From: Amycolatopsis albispora
GTDB lineage: Bacteria > Actinomycetota > Actinomycetes > Mycobacteriales > Pseudonocardiaceae
Length of the DNA: 64,000 nt
Assembly: GCF_003312875.1 (NCBI RefSeq)
Contig: NZ_CP015163.1
Location: forward strand, 8,122,001 to 8,186,000
Direction of reading: 5' to 3'
Position numbers and translations under genes: made by a program. Numbering within the stretch: the first letter of the stretch is position 1; every line of letters begins with the position of its first letter. Positions 26,880-35,675 of this stretch are shown piece after piece. Below the pieces are notes generated by a model. The model was not told the origin of the DNA, did not search any database, and saw only the letters and a list, made by a program, of their open reading frames with translations.

Positions 26880-27824
26880 TCAGCAGGCGAACCAGCGCTG
26901 GGCCAAGGCGTTCAGCGTCGGCTGCTCCGGTTCCGGCATCACCTTCAGGTACCAGGGCAGATTGCTGTACACGTGCAGCAGCGTGTACGCCAGGCAGCGG
27001 CGCGCGAAATCGGCGTCCAGCTGCTCAGGGGTGTAGCCGTAGGCCAGCAGCACGCGGCGGAAGAAAGCCCGGTCCCCGCCCGCGACAAAAATGCCGACAC
27101 CGACCAGTTCGTACTCCGGCGCACCGCGCATCGCGGGCTCGAAGTCGAACAGCCCGGTCAGCGCCCAGCCGTCGGCACCGCGCTGGACCAGGAGGTGGTC
27201 GCGCATGACCTCGGTGTGCAGCAGCACGGGCGACGGGGTGCCGAGGTCGACCTCGGCCAGGAAGCCGGGGATCTGCGCCAGCCACTCCTCGGCCAGGCCC
27301 GCGCGCCGCTGCTGCTCGACGGCCTTCGCCCGCCGGGCCGCGAGGAACTCCGGCCAGTCGGCGGGGCCGATATCCGGCGCGGGCGTGCGGTGCAGCGTGG
27401 CCAGCGCCTCGCCGAGCTGCTGGGCCACGGCCTCCTTGTCCTCATCGGTCAGGTTCGGCCAGACGCCGCTGAGCGCCTCACCTGCGAGGCGGCTCATCAG
27501 CACGTAACCCCAGCCGTCGAACTCGCCGGTGCGGTCCAGACGCGGAGTCGGGATCGGGAGCCGGCCGTCCAGCGCGCGCAGCACCCCGGCTTCGGTGCCC
27601 AACTCGGACAGGTGGACCGGCGGGAAGAGCTTCAACACCAGGTCGTCGCCCACGGCGTAGACGGGCAGCGAGCCGTCGTCGAAGCGCACGGCCGTCCGGT
27701 CCGTGAGGCCGAGTTCGGCCAGCAGGGCGGCGACCCCGGGGCGGAGTTGCTCGTTGGTGAGCGCTTCGAACTGGTCCTCGGTCGCGGCCTCGGGGAAGAA
27801 CGGCATGCGCGGACCGTAGGACAA
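26880..27824 (-). CDS. Aminoglycoside phosphotransferase (APH)-family protein
   Basis: About 314 residues with the APH/choline-kinase fold: a Lys in an ALK-like strand (LVLKLFPP near 65), GYVLMSRLAGEAL near 110-120, and a C-terminal DFEPAMRG metal-binding segment. The catalytic loop is unusual: HTEVMRDHLLV near 205 instead of H-G-D-x-x-x-x-N, so the general-base Asp is replaced by Glu and the Asn by His. Substrate unknown; resistance should not be assumed. Two in-frame starts exist (27824 and 27806), the second (MPFFPEAATED) being equally plausible. Confidence 0.8.
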   Translation of the reverse strand: MSYGPRMPFFPEAATEDQFEALTNEQLRPGVAALLAELGLTDRTAVRFDDGSLPVYAVGDDLVLKLFPPVHLSELGTEAGVLRALDGRLPIPTPRLDRTGEFDGWGYVLMSRLAGEALSGVWPNLTDEDKEAVAQQLGEALATLHRTPAPDIGPADWPEFLAARRAKAVEQQRRAGLAEEWLAQIPGFLAEVDLGTPSPVLLHTEVMRDHLLVQRGADGWALTGLFDFEPAMRGAPEYELVGVGIFVAGGDRAFFRRVLLAYGYTPEQLDADFARRCLAYTLLHVYSNLPWYLKVMPEPEQPTLNALAQRWFAC

Positions 27825-27859
27825 CGCGGCCGCCGGGGCGACGGAATTATGGTGGGCCC

Positions 27860-29068
27860 GTGACCCTGCAGCGTGCGCGCGACCTCGACGAGACCGATCC
27901 GCTCTACCCCTTCCGGGACCGGTTCCTGCCCGCCGACGAGAAACTGGTCGCCTACCTGGACGGCAACTCGCTGGGCAGGCCGCCGCGTGCGGCGCTCGAC
28001 CGGCTCGAGGCGCTGGTCCGCGAGGACTGGGGCGGCCGGTTGATCCGCGGCTGGTCCGACGGCTGGACCGAGCTGCCCACCCGGCTCGGCGACCGCCTGG
28101 GCGAGGTGGTGCTGGGTGCCGCTCCCGGGCAGGTGGTGCTCGGCGAGTCGACCTCGGTGTGGCTGTACAAGCTGCTGCGGGCGGCGCTGGCCCTGCGGCC
28201 CGGCCGGCGCGAGATCGTCACCGACCGGCACAACTTCCCGACCGATCGCTACCTGGTCGAGGGCATCGCCGAGGAACTCGGCTGCCGCATCCGCTGGGTG
28301 GAAACCGAGCTGGACGCCGGGCCGTCCGTGGCGCAGGTGGCCGAGGTCGTCGGGCCGGACACCGCCGTGGTGACATTGAGCCAGGTCGACTACTGGTCGG
28401 CCCAGATCGCGGACCTGCCCGCGATCACGCGCCTCGCGCACGAGGCCGGGGCGCTGGTCGTCTGGGACCTTTGCCACAGTGCGGGCTCGATCCCGCTTTC
28501 GCTCGATGCCGACGAGGTGGACTTCGCGGTCGGCTGTACTTACAAGTTCCTCTGCGGCGGACCCGGCTCACCCGCGTTCGCGTACGTGCGCCGCGAGCTG
28601 GCCGACGAGGTCCGCCAGCCGATCTGGGGCTGGTTCGGCCGGAAGGACCTGTTCGAGATGGGGCCGGGCTACGAACCGGCGGACGGGGTGCGCCGCCTGC
28701 TGTCCGGCACGCCGCCGGTGGTCGGGCTCGCCGGGGTGGAGGCCGGTGTCGAGCTGATCGCCGAAGCGGGCATGCCGCGCATCCGGGAGAAGGCGGTGGC
28801 GCTCACGGAGTTCGCCGTCGAGCTGTTCGACGAGTGGCTGGCGCCGCTCGGCTTCGCGCTCGGCTCGCCTCGCGACCCGGCGGTGCGCGGTGGGCACGTG
28901 ACGATCCGGCGCGCCGACGCGCGTGAACTCTCGGCCGTGTTGATCGAGGCCGGGGTGCTGATCGACTTCCGCGCTCCCGACGGCATCCGGCTCGGGCTCT
29001 CGCCGCTGACGACCGGGTTCGAAGAGCTCTATCGGGCGATGGAGGTCATCCGGGACCGCGCTCGGTGA
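27860..29068 (+). CDS. kynU: Kynureninase
   Basis: A 402-residue PLP-dependent fold-type I enzyme that splits kynurenine to anthranilate and alanine. YLDGNSLGRPP near residue 32 is a kynureninase hallmark. DLCHSAGS near 200 carries the PLP Asp, and CTYKFLCGGPG near 228 carries the PLP-binding Lys. GTG start at 27860; no clear ribosome site precedes it, but TATGGT six bases upstream could be a -10 element for a leaderless message. A second kynureninase-like gene lies at 43944. Its 3' end overlaps mtnA on the other strand by 23 bases. Confidence 0.9.
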   Translation: MTLQRARDLDETDPLYPFRDRFLPADEKLVAYLDGNSLGRPPRAALDRLEALVREDWGGRLIRGWSDGWTELPTRLGDRLGEVVLGAAPGQVVLGESTSVWLYKLLRAALALRPGRREIVTDRHNFPTDRYLVEGIAEELGCRIRWVETELDAGPSVAQVAEVVGPDTAVVTLSQVDYWSAQIADLPAITRLAHEAGALVVWDLCHSAGSIPLSLDADEVDFAVGCTYKFLCGGPGSPAFAYVRRELADEVRQPIWGWFGRKDLFEMGPGYEPADGVRRLLSGTPPVVGLAGVEAGVELIAEAGMPRIREKAVALTEFAVELFDEWLAPLGFALGSPRDPAVRGGHVTIRRADARELSAVLIEAGVLIDFRAPDGIRLGLSPLTTGFEELYRAMEVIRDRAR

Positions 29069-30026
29069 CCACCGCGGTGATCAGCTCGGCCGGTGTCACG
29101 TCGAAGGCCGGGTTGAACGCCGCGGCGCCCGCCGGCGCGGTCGGCACGCCACCCCAGGTGGTCACCTCGCCGGCCGCGCGTTCCTCGATCTCGATCAGGT
29201 CGCCGCTCGGGGTCGCCGGGTCCACCGTCGACGACGGCGCCACCACCACGAACGGGACGCGGTGCCGGGCCGCCGCCAGCGCGAGGCCGTAGGTGCCGAC
29301 CTTGTTGGCCACGTCGCCGTTCGCCGCGATGCGGTCCGCGCCGACGACCACGCAGTCGACCAGGCCGCGGGCGATCGCCGACGCCGCCGCGACGTCGGGC
29401 AGCACCCGGTACGGCACGCCTTCCTGTGCCAGCTCCCACGCGGTCAGCCGCGCGCCCTGCATCAGCGGGCGTGTCTCGTCGACCAGCACGTATTCGACCT
29501 GCCCCGCCGCGTGCAGGTGCCACACGACACCGAGCGCGGTCCCCCAACTGACGGTCGCCAGGCGGCCCGCGTTGCAGTGGGTGAGCAGCCGCAGTGGCCG
29601 CCGCGCGGTCTCGCGCAGGACCAGTTCGGCGGCGTGCCCGGAGGCTGTCCGGCACAGTTCCTCGTCCTCGGCGAGCAGGACGAGTGCCTCCTCGAGCACG
29701 GCATCCGCCCCGGAGGGCAGCTTCGCCAACGCCCGCCGCACACCCCACGCCAGGTTCACCGCCGTCGGCCGGGCCTGGGCCAGCCGCTCGGCCTCACGCT
29801 CGACGTCCGCGGCTGACGTGCCGTGCCGGGCGGCGAGCGCGACCCCGAGCGCACCGGCCGCGCCGAGCGCCGGGGCACCGCGGACCGCCAGCCGCTGGAT
29901 CGCCTCGATCAGCTCGGTGACCGTCGTCAGGCGCAGCAGCCGGTGCTCGCCGGGGAGCGCGCACTGGTCGACGATCACCACCGCGCCGTCGATCCAGTCG
30001 ATGGTGCGTTGATCAGCGGACCCCAT
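29046..30026 (-). CDS. mtnA: S-methyl-5-thioribose-1-phosphate isomerase
   Basis: A 326-residue enzyme of methionine salvage that converts methylthioribose-1-phosphate to methylthioribulose-1-phosphate. Hallmarks: AVRGAPALG near 48-56, THCNAG near 148 with the catalytic Cys, DETRPLMQG near 182, and VVVGADRIAANGDVANKVGT near 220-240 with the catalytic Asp. No other salvage genes are adjacent. The related eIF2B/ribose-1,5-bisphosphate isomerase family is less likely given these motifs. Confidence 0.94.
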   Translation of the reverse strand: MGSADQRTIDWIDGAVVIVDQCALPGEHRLLRLTTVTELIEAIQRLAVRGAPALGAAGALGVALAARHGTSAADVEREAERLAQARPTAVNLAWGVRRALAKLPSGADAVLEEALVLLAEDEELCRTASGHAAELVLRETARRPLRLLTHCNAGRLATVSWGTALGVVWHLHAAGQVEYVLVDETRPLMQGARLTAWELAQEGVPYRVLPDVAAASAIARGLVDCVVVGADRIAANGDVANKVGTYGLALAAARHRVPFVVVAPSSTVDPATPSGDLIEIEERAAGEVTTWGGVPTAPAGAAAFNPAFDVTPAELITAVVTERGPG

Positions 30027-30040
30027 GGTCCGAGGCTAGC

Positions 30041-31633
30041 TCAGGTCAGCCCGGCGAGGGCCGCGGTCAGCGGCAGGACCACGACGATCAGGATGGCACC
30101 GCAGACGTCGAAGCTGATGCCGGAGCGGATCATCCGCGTGATCGGCACCGTGCCCGAGCCGTAGACGATCGCGTTCTGCGGCGTGGCGACCGGCAGCATG
30201 AAGCCGAACGAGGCGCCGAAGGTGGCGGCCAGCGCCGGCAGCAGCGGATCCACCCCGGCGGCCACCGCGATCGGGATGACGATCGGCACCACCACCGACG
30301 CGGCCGCGGTGTTGCTGGTGGCCTCCGAGATCAGGATCGCCAGCAGCACCGCGAACAACGTGATCGGCAGCGAACCCGCCAGGCCGAGCGCACCCGAGGT
30401 GGACTCGCCGATCGTCTTCGCCAGCCCGGTCGCGGCGAGCAGCGAGCCGAAGATGATGCCCGCGCCGAACAGCATGATCGTGCCCCAGTCGATGCGCGCC
30501 GCGTCCGACCAGGACAGCGTGAACGCGCGCCGCTTCCACTCGACGGGCAGCAGGAACAGCAGCGACGCGCCCAGCACCGCGACGACGCCCTCGTCGAGGC
30601 GGTCGCTGACCGTCTTGTACAGCTGGGAGTCGTTGCCCGCGATCAGGCCGACGACCGCCGGCGCGATCCACATGGTCACGGTGAAGGTGAACGCGATCAG
30701 CGTGTTCTTCTCCGAGCGCGACAGCGCGCCCATCTTCGACCGCTCCGCCGCGACGTACTCGCGCACGCCCTCGATGCGGCGGATCTCCGGCCGGTTCAGC
30801 AACAGCAGCACCACGCCGAGCACCACGAACATCAGCAGGCAGAGCGGCAGCGCGGAGATGATCCAGTCGAGGAAGGAGATGCGGGTGCCGGTGGCCTCCT
30901 CGATCTGCGCGCGCCCGATCAGGTTCGGCGGCGAGCCGACCGGGGTGAGCAGGCCGCCGACGCTGGCGCCGTAGGCGAGCATGAGCATCAGCGCGGTGCC
31001 GACCCGAAGGCGCCGCGGGTCGAAGTCGGCCGCGACCACACCGCGGTCCTGCATGAGCTTCGCGATAACGGTTAGGATTCCGAGCGCCGTCGGCAGCAGC
31101 ATGGCCACCGTCGCGGTGTTTGACACGAACGCCGAGAGCAGCGCGGTGATCGCGCCGAAGGCGAGAATGATCCGCGTGGTCGAGCCGCCGACGCCGGGCA
31201 GCGACAGCACCCGGAAGGCGAACCGCCTCGCCACGCCGTGCTTCAGCATCGCCTGCGCGATCACGAACGCGCCGATGAAGGTGAAGATGGTGGACGAGCC
31301 GAAGGGCTCCAGCACGTCGTCCACCGGCGCCACGCCGAGCAGCACGGTGGCCGCGATCCCGATGAAGCCCGAGACCGGCAGCGGGAGCGGCTCGCACACC
31401 CAGAGCACCACCACGCCGAGCAGGATCCCGGCCAGCGTCTGCTGGTTGCCGGGCAGATCGAGGGGCAGGGCGAGGAAGACCACGGTGACCAGCGGCGCGA
31501 GCCACAGGCCCGTGGTCTTGCGCCGTCGTTCGAACCGTTCCTCACCGGCGGAGAGGCGTTCCGAGCCGAGGCTTTCGCGGTTGGCCCTGAGCAGGACGTC
31601 TTCGACGTCGGTGACCGACGGCTTCGTTGCCAT
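30041..31633 (-). CDS. DASS/SLC13-family anion (dicarboxylate) transporter
   Basis: A 530-residue membrane protein with roughly 11-12 hydrophobic helices after a charged N-terminal tail of ~45 residues. The family motifs are visible: SNTATVAMLLPTALG and VGSPPNLIGRAQ in the first half, SEATSNTAAASVVVP and ATPQNAIVYGSG in the second. These are the paired SNT elements that bind sodium and carboxylate in VcINDY/CitT-type carriers. Divergent to a LysR gene and a tartrate/D-malate dehydrogenase gene that share an operator sequence with it, so uptake of a C4 hydroxy-dicarboxylate is likely. Confidence 0.92.
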   Translation of the reverse strand: MATKPSVTDVEDVLLRANRESLGSERLSAGEERFERRRKTTGLWLAPLVTVVFLALPLDLPGNQQTLAGILLGVVVLWVCEPLPLPVSGFIGIAATVLLGVAPVDDVLEPFGSSTIFTFIGAFVIAQAMLKHGVARRFAFRVLSLPGVGGSTTRIILAFGAITALLSAFVSNTATVAMLLPTALGILTVIAKLMQDRGVVAADFDPRRLRVGTALMLMLAYGASVGGLLTPVGSPPNLIGRAQIEEATGTRISFLDWIISALPLCLLMFVVLGVVLLLLNRPEIRRIEGVREYVAAERSKMGALSRSEKNTLIAFTFTVTMWIAPAVVGLIAGNDSQLYKTVSDRLDEGVVAVLGASLLFLLPVEWKRRAFTLSWSDAARIDWGTIMLFGAGIIFGSLLAATGLAKTIGESTSGALGLAGSLPITLFAVLLAILISEATSNTAAASVVVPIVIPIAVAAGVDPLLPALAATFGASFGFMLPVATPQNAIVYGSGTVPITRMIRSGISFDVCGAILIVVVLPLTAALAGLT

Positions 31634-31690
31634 GTCCGATATTGAAGGGCGGCGGCCCGGGTGTGTCCAAGACCACTTCGCTACCAGGGT

Positions 31691-31707
31691 GGTAGGCAGT
31701 ACCTATC
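31691..31707. promoter_or_regulatory. LysR-type operator in the transporter/regulator divergent region
   Basis: GGTAGGCAGTACCTATC, read on the minus strand, is GATAGG-N5-CCTACC. It contains the LysR T-N11-A core (T31693, A31705). A further dyad CTACC-N5-GGTAG starts at 31681. An identical-arm copy lies at 32631-32647. Confidence 0.7.
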
Positions 31708-31726
31708 ACCTGGAGCAGGAGGCCGG

Positions 31727-32635
31727 ATGGACGCACGGCAGTTGCGCTATTTCCTCGCCATCGTCGACGAACAGGGGTTCAACCGTGCCGCCGAACGGCT
31801 GCACCTGGCCCAGCCGTCCCTTTCGCAGGCGATCCGCGGTCTCGAGCGCGACCTCGGGGTCGAGCTGTTCCACCGGATCGGCAGGCGGGCGGTGCTCACC
31901 GAGGCCGGGCACGCGCTGATCGAGCCCGCCCGCCAGGTGCTCCGCGACCTGGACGCGACGCGCTCGACCGTGCGCTCGGTGGCCGGCCTGCGGACCGGGC
32001 GGGTGGAGGTCGCGTCGATGCCGTCGCAGTCGGTGGAGCCGCTGAGCGCCATGGTCACGCGGTTCCACGAGCGGCATCCCGGTGTGCTCGTGGTGATCCA
32101 GGCCTGCTTTACCCCGCAGAAGGTGGTCGACGCGGTGCGCGGGGGCAAGGCCGAGGTCGGGCTGCTCGGGGCCGCGGACGACGTCGCGCTGCCGGGCGTG
32201 CGCGTGCACCGGGTCGAGCAGCAGCCGTTTGTGCTGGTCACGCCGCCGGGGTCGGCGCTGGGCAGCGGCGGGCGCGTGCGCCGGGAGGAACTGGCCGGGG
32301 CGAAGGTGATCGCCGCGCCGCTGGGCAACCGGATGCGGCACGTGGTCGACGAGATCCAGGCCGCGGGCGTCGAGCTGCGGATCGTGGTGGAGACGGCGCA
32401 CCGCGAGGCCATCCTGCCGCTGGTGCTCAACGGCGTCGGCGTGGCGGTGATGACGCAGGCGTGGGCCTCGATCGCGCAGCGGGCCGGGGCGCGGGTGCTC
32501 GAGCTGGACCCGCCGTCGAGCCTGCGCATCTCGCTGATCCACCGGCGAGGCAGGCTGAGCCCCGGGGCGCACGACTTCGTGGCCACGGCCCTCGGCGAGG
32601 AGGCCCGCGCCGAAGAGACCGGGCCGAATAGATAG
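31727..32635 (+). CDS. LysR-family transcriptional regulator of dicarboxylate use
   Basis: A 302-residue LysR regulator: winged HTH at 1-60 (FNRAAERLHLAQPSLSQAI) and an effector domain to the end. The ATG at 31727 is chosen because a GGAGCAGGA site precedes it and the HTH starts at the usual distance; the frame is open further upstream. Divergent to the DASS transporter and followed by the tartrate/D-malate dehydrogenase gene, an arrangement like E. coli dmlR-dmlA. Its effector is probably the imported dicarboxylate. Confidence 0.9.
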   Translation: MDARQLRYFLAIVDEQGFNRAAERLHLAQPSLSQAIRGLERDLGVELFHRIGRRAVLTEAGHALIEPARQVLRDLDATRSTVRSVAGLRTGRVEVASMPSQSVEPLSAMVTRFHERHPGVLVVIQACFTPQKVVDAVRGGKAEVGLLGAADDVALPGVRVHRVEQQPFVLVTPPGSALGSGGRVRREELAGAKVIAAPLGNRMRHVVDEIQAAGVELRIVVETAHREAILPLVLNGVGVAVMTQAWASIAQRAGARVLELDPPSSLRISLIHRRGRLSPGAHDFVATALGEEARAEETGPNR

Positions 32636-32647
32636 GCAAGTCCTACC
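32631..32647 (+). promoter_or_regulatory. Second copy of the LysR-type operator
   Basis: GATAGGCAAGTCCTACC has the same arms as the site at 31691-31707, with T-N11-A (T32633, A32645). It overlaps the LysR stop codon and lies 58 bases before the dehydrogenase start, so that gene probably has its own controlled promoter. Confidence 0.7.
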
Positions 32648-32705
32648 AAGTGGATCATCGATCGGTCTTGGACGCCGGTCGGCCGGCGCTTGTTTGATGG
32701 GCGCC

Positions 32706-33770
32706 ATGAAGACCTTCCGCATCGCCGCAGTGCCCGCCGACGGGGTCGGCCGCGAAGTGGTCGCCGCCGGTCGTGAGGTGCTCGACGCGCTCGCCTCGGC
32801 CGGTGACTTCGCCTTCGACTGGGCGGAATTCGACTGGGGTTGTGACTACTACCAGCGCACCGGCCGGATGATGGCCGAGGACGGGCTCGACCAGCTCAAG
32901 GCCTTCGACGCGGTGTACTTCGGCGCGGTCGGCTGGCCCTCGGTGCCCGACCACGTCAGCCTCTGGGGCCTGCGCCTGGCCGTCTGCCAGGGCTTCGACC
33001 AGTGGGCGAACGTGCGGCCGGTGCGCTTCCTGCCCGGGGTGACCAGCCCGCTGCGCAAGGCGGACCACGTGCCGCTCGACTGGGTCGTGGTCCGGGAGAA
33101 CAGCGAAGGCGAGTACGCCGGGCTCGGCGGCCGCAACCTGGCCGCGCGCGGACCCGGCAGCGAGGTCGCCGTCCAGTCCTCGCTGTTCACCGAAGCCGGC
33201 TGCGAGCGGATCATTCGCTACGCCTTCGAGCTGGCCGCCACCCGTGAACGCAAGCACGTGACCAGCGTGACCAAGAGCAACGCGCAGCAGTTCGGCATGG
33301 TGCTGTGGGACGACGTGTTCCGCCGCGTCGCCGCCGAGTACCCGCACGTGGACAGCGACAGCTGCCTGGTCGACGCCATGGCCGCGCGGTTCGTGCTGCG
33401 GCCGGAGGAGTTGTCCGTGGTGGTCGCCTCCAACCTGCACGCGGACATCCTGTCCGACCTCGGCAGCGCGCTCGCCGGCAGTCTCGGCCTGGCGGCCAGC
33501 GCGAACCTCAACCCGGAACGCCGCTTCCCGAGCATGTTCGAGCCGGTGCACGGCTCGGCACCGGACATCGCCGGGCAGGGGATCGCCAACCCGATCGGCG
33601 CGATCGGCAGCGCGGCCCTGATGCTCGACCACCTCGGCCTGCCTGATGAAGCGGCGAGGCTGGAGCGCGCGATCGAGGCGACCACCGCGGCCGGGGTGCT
33701 GCCGCGGGACCTCGGCGGCACGGCGAGCACCAAGGAAATTGCTTTGGCGGTGATCGACTCCCTCGGGTAG
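32706..33770 (+). CDS. Tartrate / D-malate dehydrogenase (decarboxylating)
   Basis: A 354-residue member of the isocitrate/isopropylmalate dehydrogenase family. The tartrate/D-malate branch is indicated by FDWGCDYYQRTGRMM near 40-55 and GAVGWPSVPDH near 78. The conserved VRENSEGEYAG (~125-135), the catalytic Lys in TKSNAQ and the metal-binding Asp in SNLHADILSDL (~243-253) are present. It makes pyruvate and CO2 from D-malate, or acts on tartrate. The ATG at 32706 is preferred over the upstream TTG/ATG. Linked by operator and position to the LysR gene and DASS transporter. Confidence 0.92.
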   Translation: MKTFRIAAVPADGVGREVVAAGREVLDALASAGDFAFDWAEFDWGCDYYQRTGRMMAEDGLDQLKAFDAVYFGAVGWPSVPDHVSLWGLRLAVCQGFDQWANVRPVRFLPGVTSPLRKADHVPLDWVVVRENSEGEYAGLGGRNLAARGPGSEVAVQSSLFTEAGCERIIRYAFELAATRERKHVTSVTKSNAQQFGMVLWDDVFRRVAAEYPHVDSDSCLVDAMAARFVLRPEELSVVVASNLHADILSDLGSALAGSLGLAASANLNPERRFPSMFEPVHGSAPDIAGQGIANPIGAIGSAALMLDHLGLPDEAARLERAIEATTAAGVLPRDLGGTASTKEIALAVIDSLG

Positions 33771-33780
33771 GAACGCGCGG

Positions 33781-34194
33781 GTGAGCATCCTCCGGACAAA
33801 TCCCCCTGCCCTGCACAGCACGCCCGGTTACCACCACCTGACCATCACCGAACCCGCCCGGTTCGCCTTCCTCGCCGGGCAGTGCCCGCTCGACGCCGAC
33901 GGCGTCACCGTCGAAGGCGGCCTGCTCGCCCAGGTCGACCAGGTGGTGGCCAACACGCTCACCGCACTCGAGGCCGCGGGCGCGAGCCCCGCCGACGTGG
34001 TCCGCACCGTGATCTACGTGGCCACCACCTCGGCCGACGAGCTGTCTGCGGTCTGGGACCGGCTCAACGCTTCCGCGCTCGCCGAGGCCTTCACCACCGC
34101 GAGCACCCTGACCGGGGTCACCGTGCTCGGCTACCCCGGGCAGCTCGTCGAGCTGGACGTCACCGCGGCTTTGGGAACAGCCCCCGCGCGATGA
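33781..34194 (+). CDS. RidA/YjgF-family protein
   Basis: A 137-residue RidA-fold protein; family members hydrolyse reactive enamines and imines, or serve as specialised deaminases. It shows FLAGQCPLD near 36, the NxxxALEAAGASPADVV segment near 60-75 and a final VELDVTAAL. The usual Arg of active RidA (in CRVQV-like strands) is not obvious, so activity is uncertain. GTG start ten bases after the dehydrogenase stop, probably the same transcript. Its end overlaps the convergent acyl-CoA dehydrogenase gene by 35 bases. Confidence 0.85.
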   Translation: MSILRTNPPALHSTPGYHHLTITEPARFAFLAGQCPLDADGVTVEGGLLAQVDQVVANTLTALEAAGASPADVVRTVIYVATTSADELSAVWDRLNASALAEAFTTASTLTGVTVLGYPGQLVELDVTAALGTAPAR

Positions 34195-35263
34195 TCTCGC
34201 GCTGGACCTCGGAGGCGCCCTCGTAGATGCGGGGCGCGCGCACTTCGCGGTAGAGGTGTTCCAGCAGGTGCCCGCGTTCGAGGGCGCGGGCACCGTGGAC
34301 CTGGATCGCGGTGTCCACCGCGTACTGCGCGGTCTCGGTGGCGAACAGCTTGGCCATCGCGGCCGCCGACGCGACCTCGGAGCGGCCTTCGTCGTAGGCG
34401 GCGGCCGCGTCGTGGACCAGCAGGCGGGCCGCCTTGAGCCGGGTCGCGACCTCGGCCAGCGAGTGCGAGACCGCCTGGAACTCGTGCAGCCGCTGCCCGA
34501 AGGCCTCGCGTGCACCGGCGTAGGCGACGGCCGCGTCGAGGGCGGCCTGGCCCATGCCCACCGCGAAGGCGCCGACGCTGGGCCGGAACAGGTTCAGCGT
34601 GCCCATCGCCACGCGCATCCCGCCGCCGACCTGGCCGAGCACGTGCGTTCGTGGCACGAAGACGTTGTTGAACACCAGCCGCCCGATCGGGTGCGGTGAC
34701 AGCAGCGGGATCGGCTCGCCGCTCAGCCCGGGAGTGGAGCCGGGCACGCAGAACGCGGTGATGCCGCGCGACCCGGCGTCCCCGGTGCGCGCGAACACCG
34801 AATAGACGTCGGCCTCCGGTGCGTTCGAGATGTAGACCTTCTCACCGTTGAGCCGGTAGCCGCTGCCGTCCGGGGTCGCGCGCAACGCCAGCGAGGCCAC
34901 GTCGGACCCGGCGCCCGGCTCGGTCAGCGCGAACGCGGCGACGGCCTCACCGGCGGCGACGCGGGGAATCCACTCGTCGACCAGGTCCGGCCCGCCCGCC
35001 GACAGGATCGGGTAGGAACCCAGCCCCTGCACCGCGAACGCGGTCTCGGCCTCGGTGCAGTGCCGGGCCAGACCCTCGCGCAGCAGGCACAGCACCATCG
35101 CGGTCACCGGCCGGTAGCCCACGGCGTCGCGCACGAACACCAGGTCCAGCAGGCCGTGTTCGGCCAGCGCGCGCACCAGCGGCCGGTTGACCCGGCCGTC
35201 CTCGCGGGCCAGCGCACGCAGTTCCTCGCCGACCTGCTCGGCGCGGGACAGGAGGTCACCCAT
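34160..35263 (-). CDS. Acyl-CoA dehydrogenase
   Basis: A 367-residue flavoprotein of the acyl-CoA dehydrogenase family. Motifs: FALTEPGAGSD (~131-141) and YISNAPEAD in the FAD/acyl-binding middle domain; RIYEGASEVQ near the end carries the usual catalytic Glu position. Last gene of the eight-gene leftward operon, overlapping the RidA gene by eight bases. In this setting it probably oxidises a saturated ring-derived CoA ester after loss of the anthranilate amino group; the exact substrate is not deducible. Confidence 0.92.
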   Translation of the reverse strand: MGDLLSRAEQVGEELRALAREDGRVNRPLVRALAEHGLLDLVFVRDAVGYRPVTAMVLCLLREGLARHCTEAETAFAVQGLGSYPILSAGGPDLVDEWIPRVAAGEAVAAFALTEPGAGSDVASLALRATPDGSGYRLNGEKVYISNAPEADVYSVFARTGDAGSRGITAFCVPGSTPGLSGEPIPLLSPHPIGRLVFNNVFVPRTHVLGQVGGGMRVAMGTLNLFRPSVGAFAVGMGQAALDAAVAYAGAREAFGQRLHEFQAVSHSLAEVATRLKAARLLVHDAAAAYDEGRSEVASAAAMAKLFATETAQYAVDTAIQVHGARALERGHLLEHLYREVRAPRIYEGASEVQREIIARGLFPKPR

Positions 35264-35675
35264 CGGCGATCACCGCCGTGCCGACCAGTTCGAGCTTCGC
35301 CGCGGGATCGAACAACTCGGCCACGCCCAGCAGCGCGATCGCCGGGTAGTGCCGTCCGAAGTGCTTGCGGTACAGCGGCGCCAGCTCCTTCAGCGCCGCC
35401 CGGTAGGCGGGCACGTCGGTCACGTAGAACAGCAGCGACACCAGGTCGCCGGGCTGTCCACCGGCGGCTCGCAGCGCGGCGGTCACGTTCCCGGCGGCCA
35501 CGTCGAACTGCTCGGCGATCGTTTCGCCGACGATCTCGCCGTCGCGGCCCTGCGCGGTCTGCCCGCCGAGGTAGACCGTGCGCCCCGGCGCGGCCACCAC
35601 CGCGTGCGCGAAGCCGACCGGCTCCGCCAGCTCCGGCGCGACCACGATCCGGTGCGCGCTCACCGGCCCGTCCAT
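35256..35675 (-). CDS. RidA/YjgF-family protein of the aminobenzoyl-CoA operon
   Basis: A 139-residue RidA-fold protein (VYLGGQTAQGRDGEI near 38-52, FYVTDVPAYRAAL near 90). The ATG at 35675 is backed by a GGGGAGGAG site; a GTG at 35663 overlapping the previous stop is the alternative. The family includes imine/enamine hydrolases and 2-aminomuconate deaminase. The product of aminobenzoyl-CoA hydroxylation and reduction is a ring enamine, so removing its nitrogen is a fitting job (inference). Confidence 0.88.
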   Translation of the reverse strand: MDGPVSAHRIVVAPELAEPVGFAHAVVAAPGRTVYLGGQTAQGRDGEIVGETIAEQFDVAAGNVTAALRAAGGQPGDLVSLLFYVTDVPAYRAALKELAPLYRKHFGRHYPAIALLGVAELFDPAAKLELVGTAVIADG

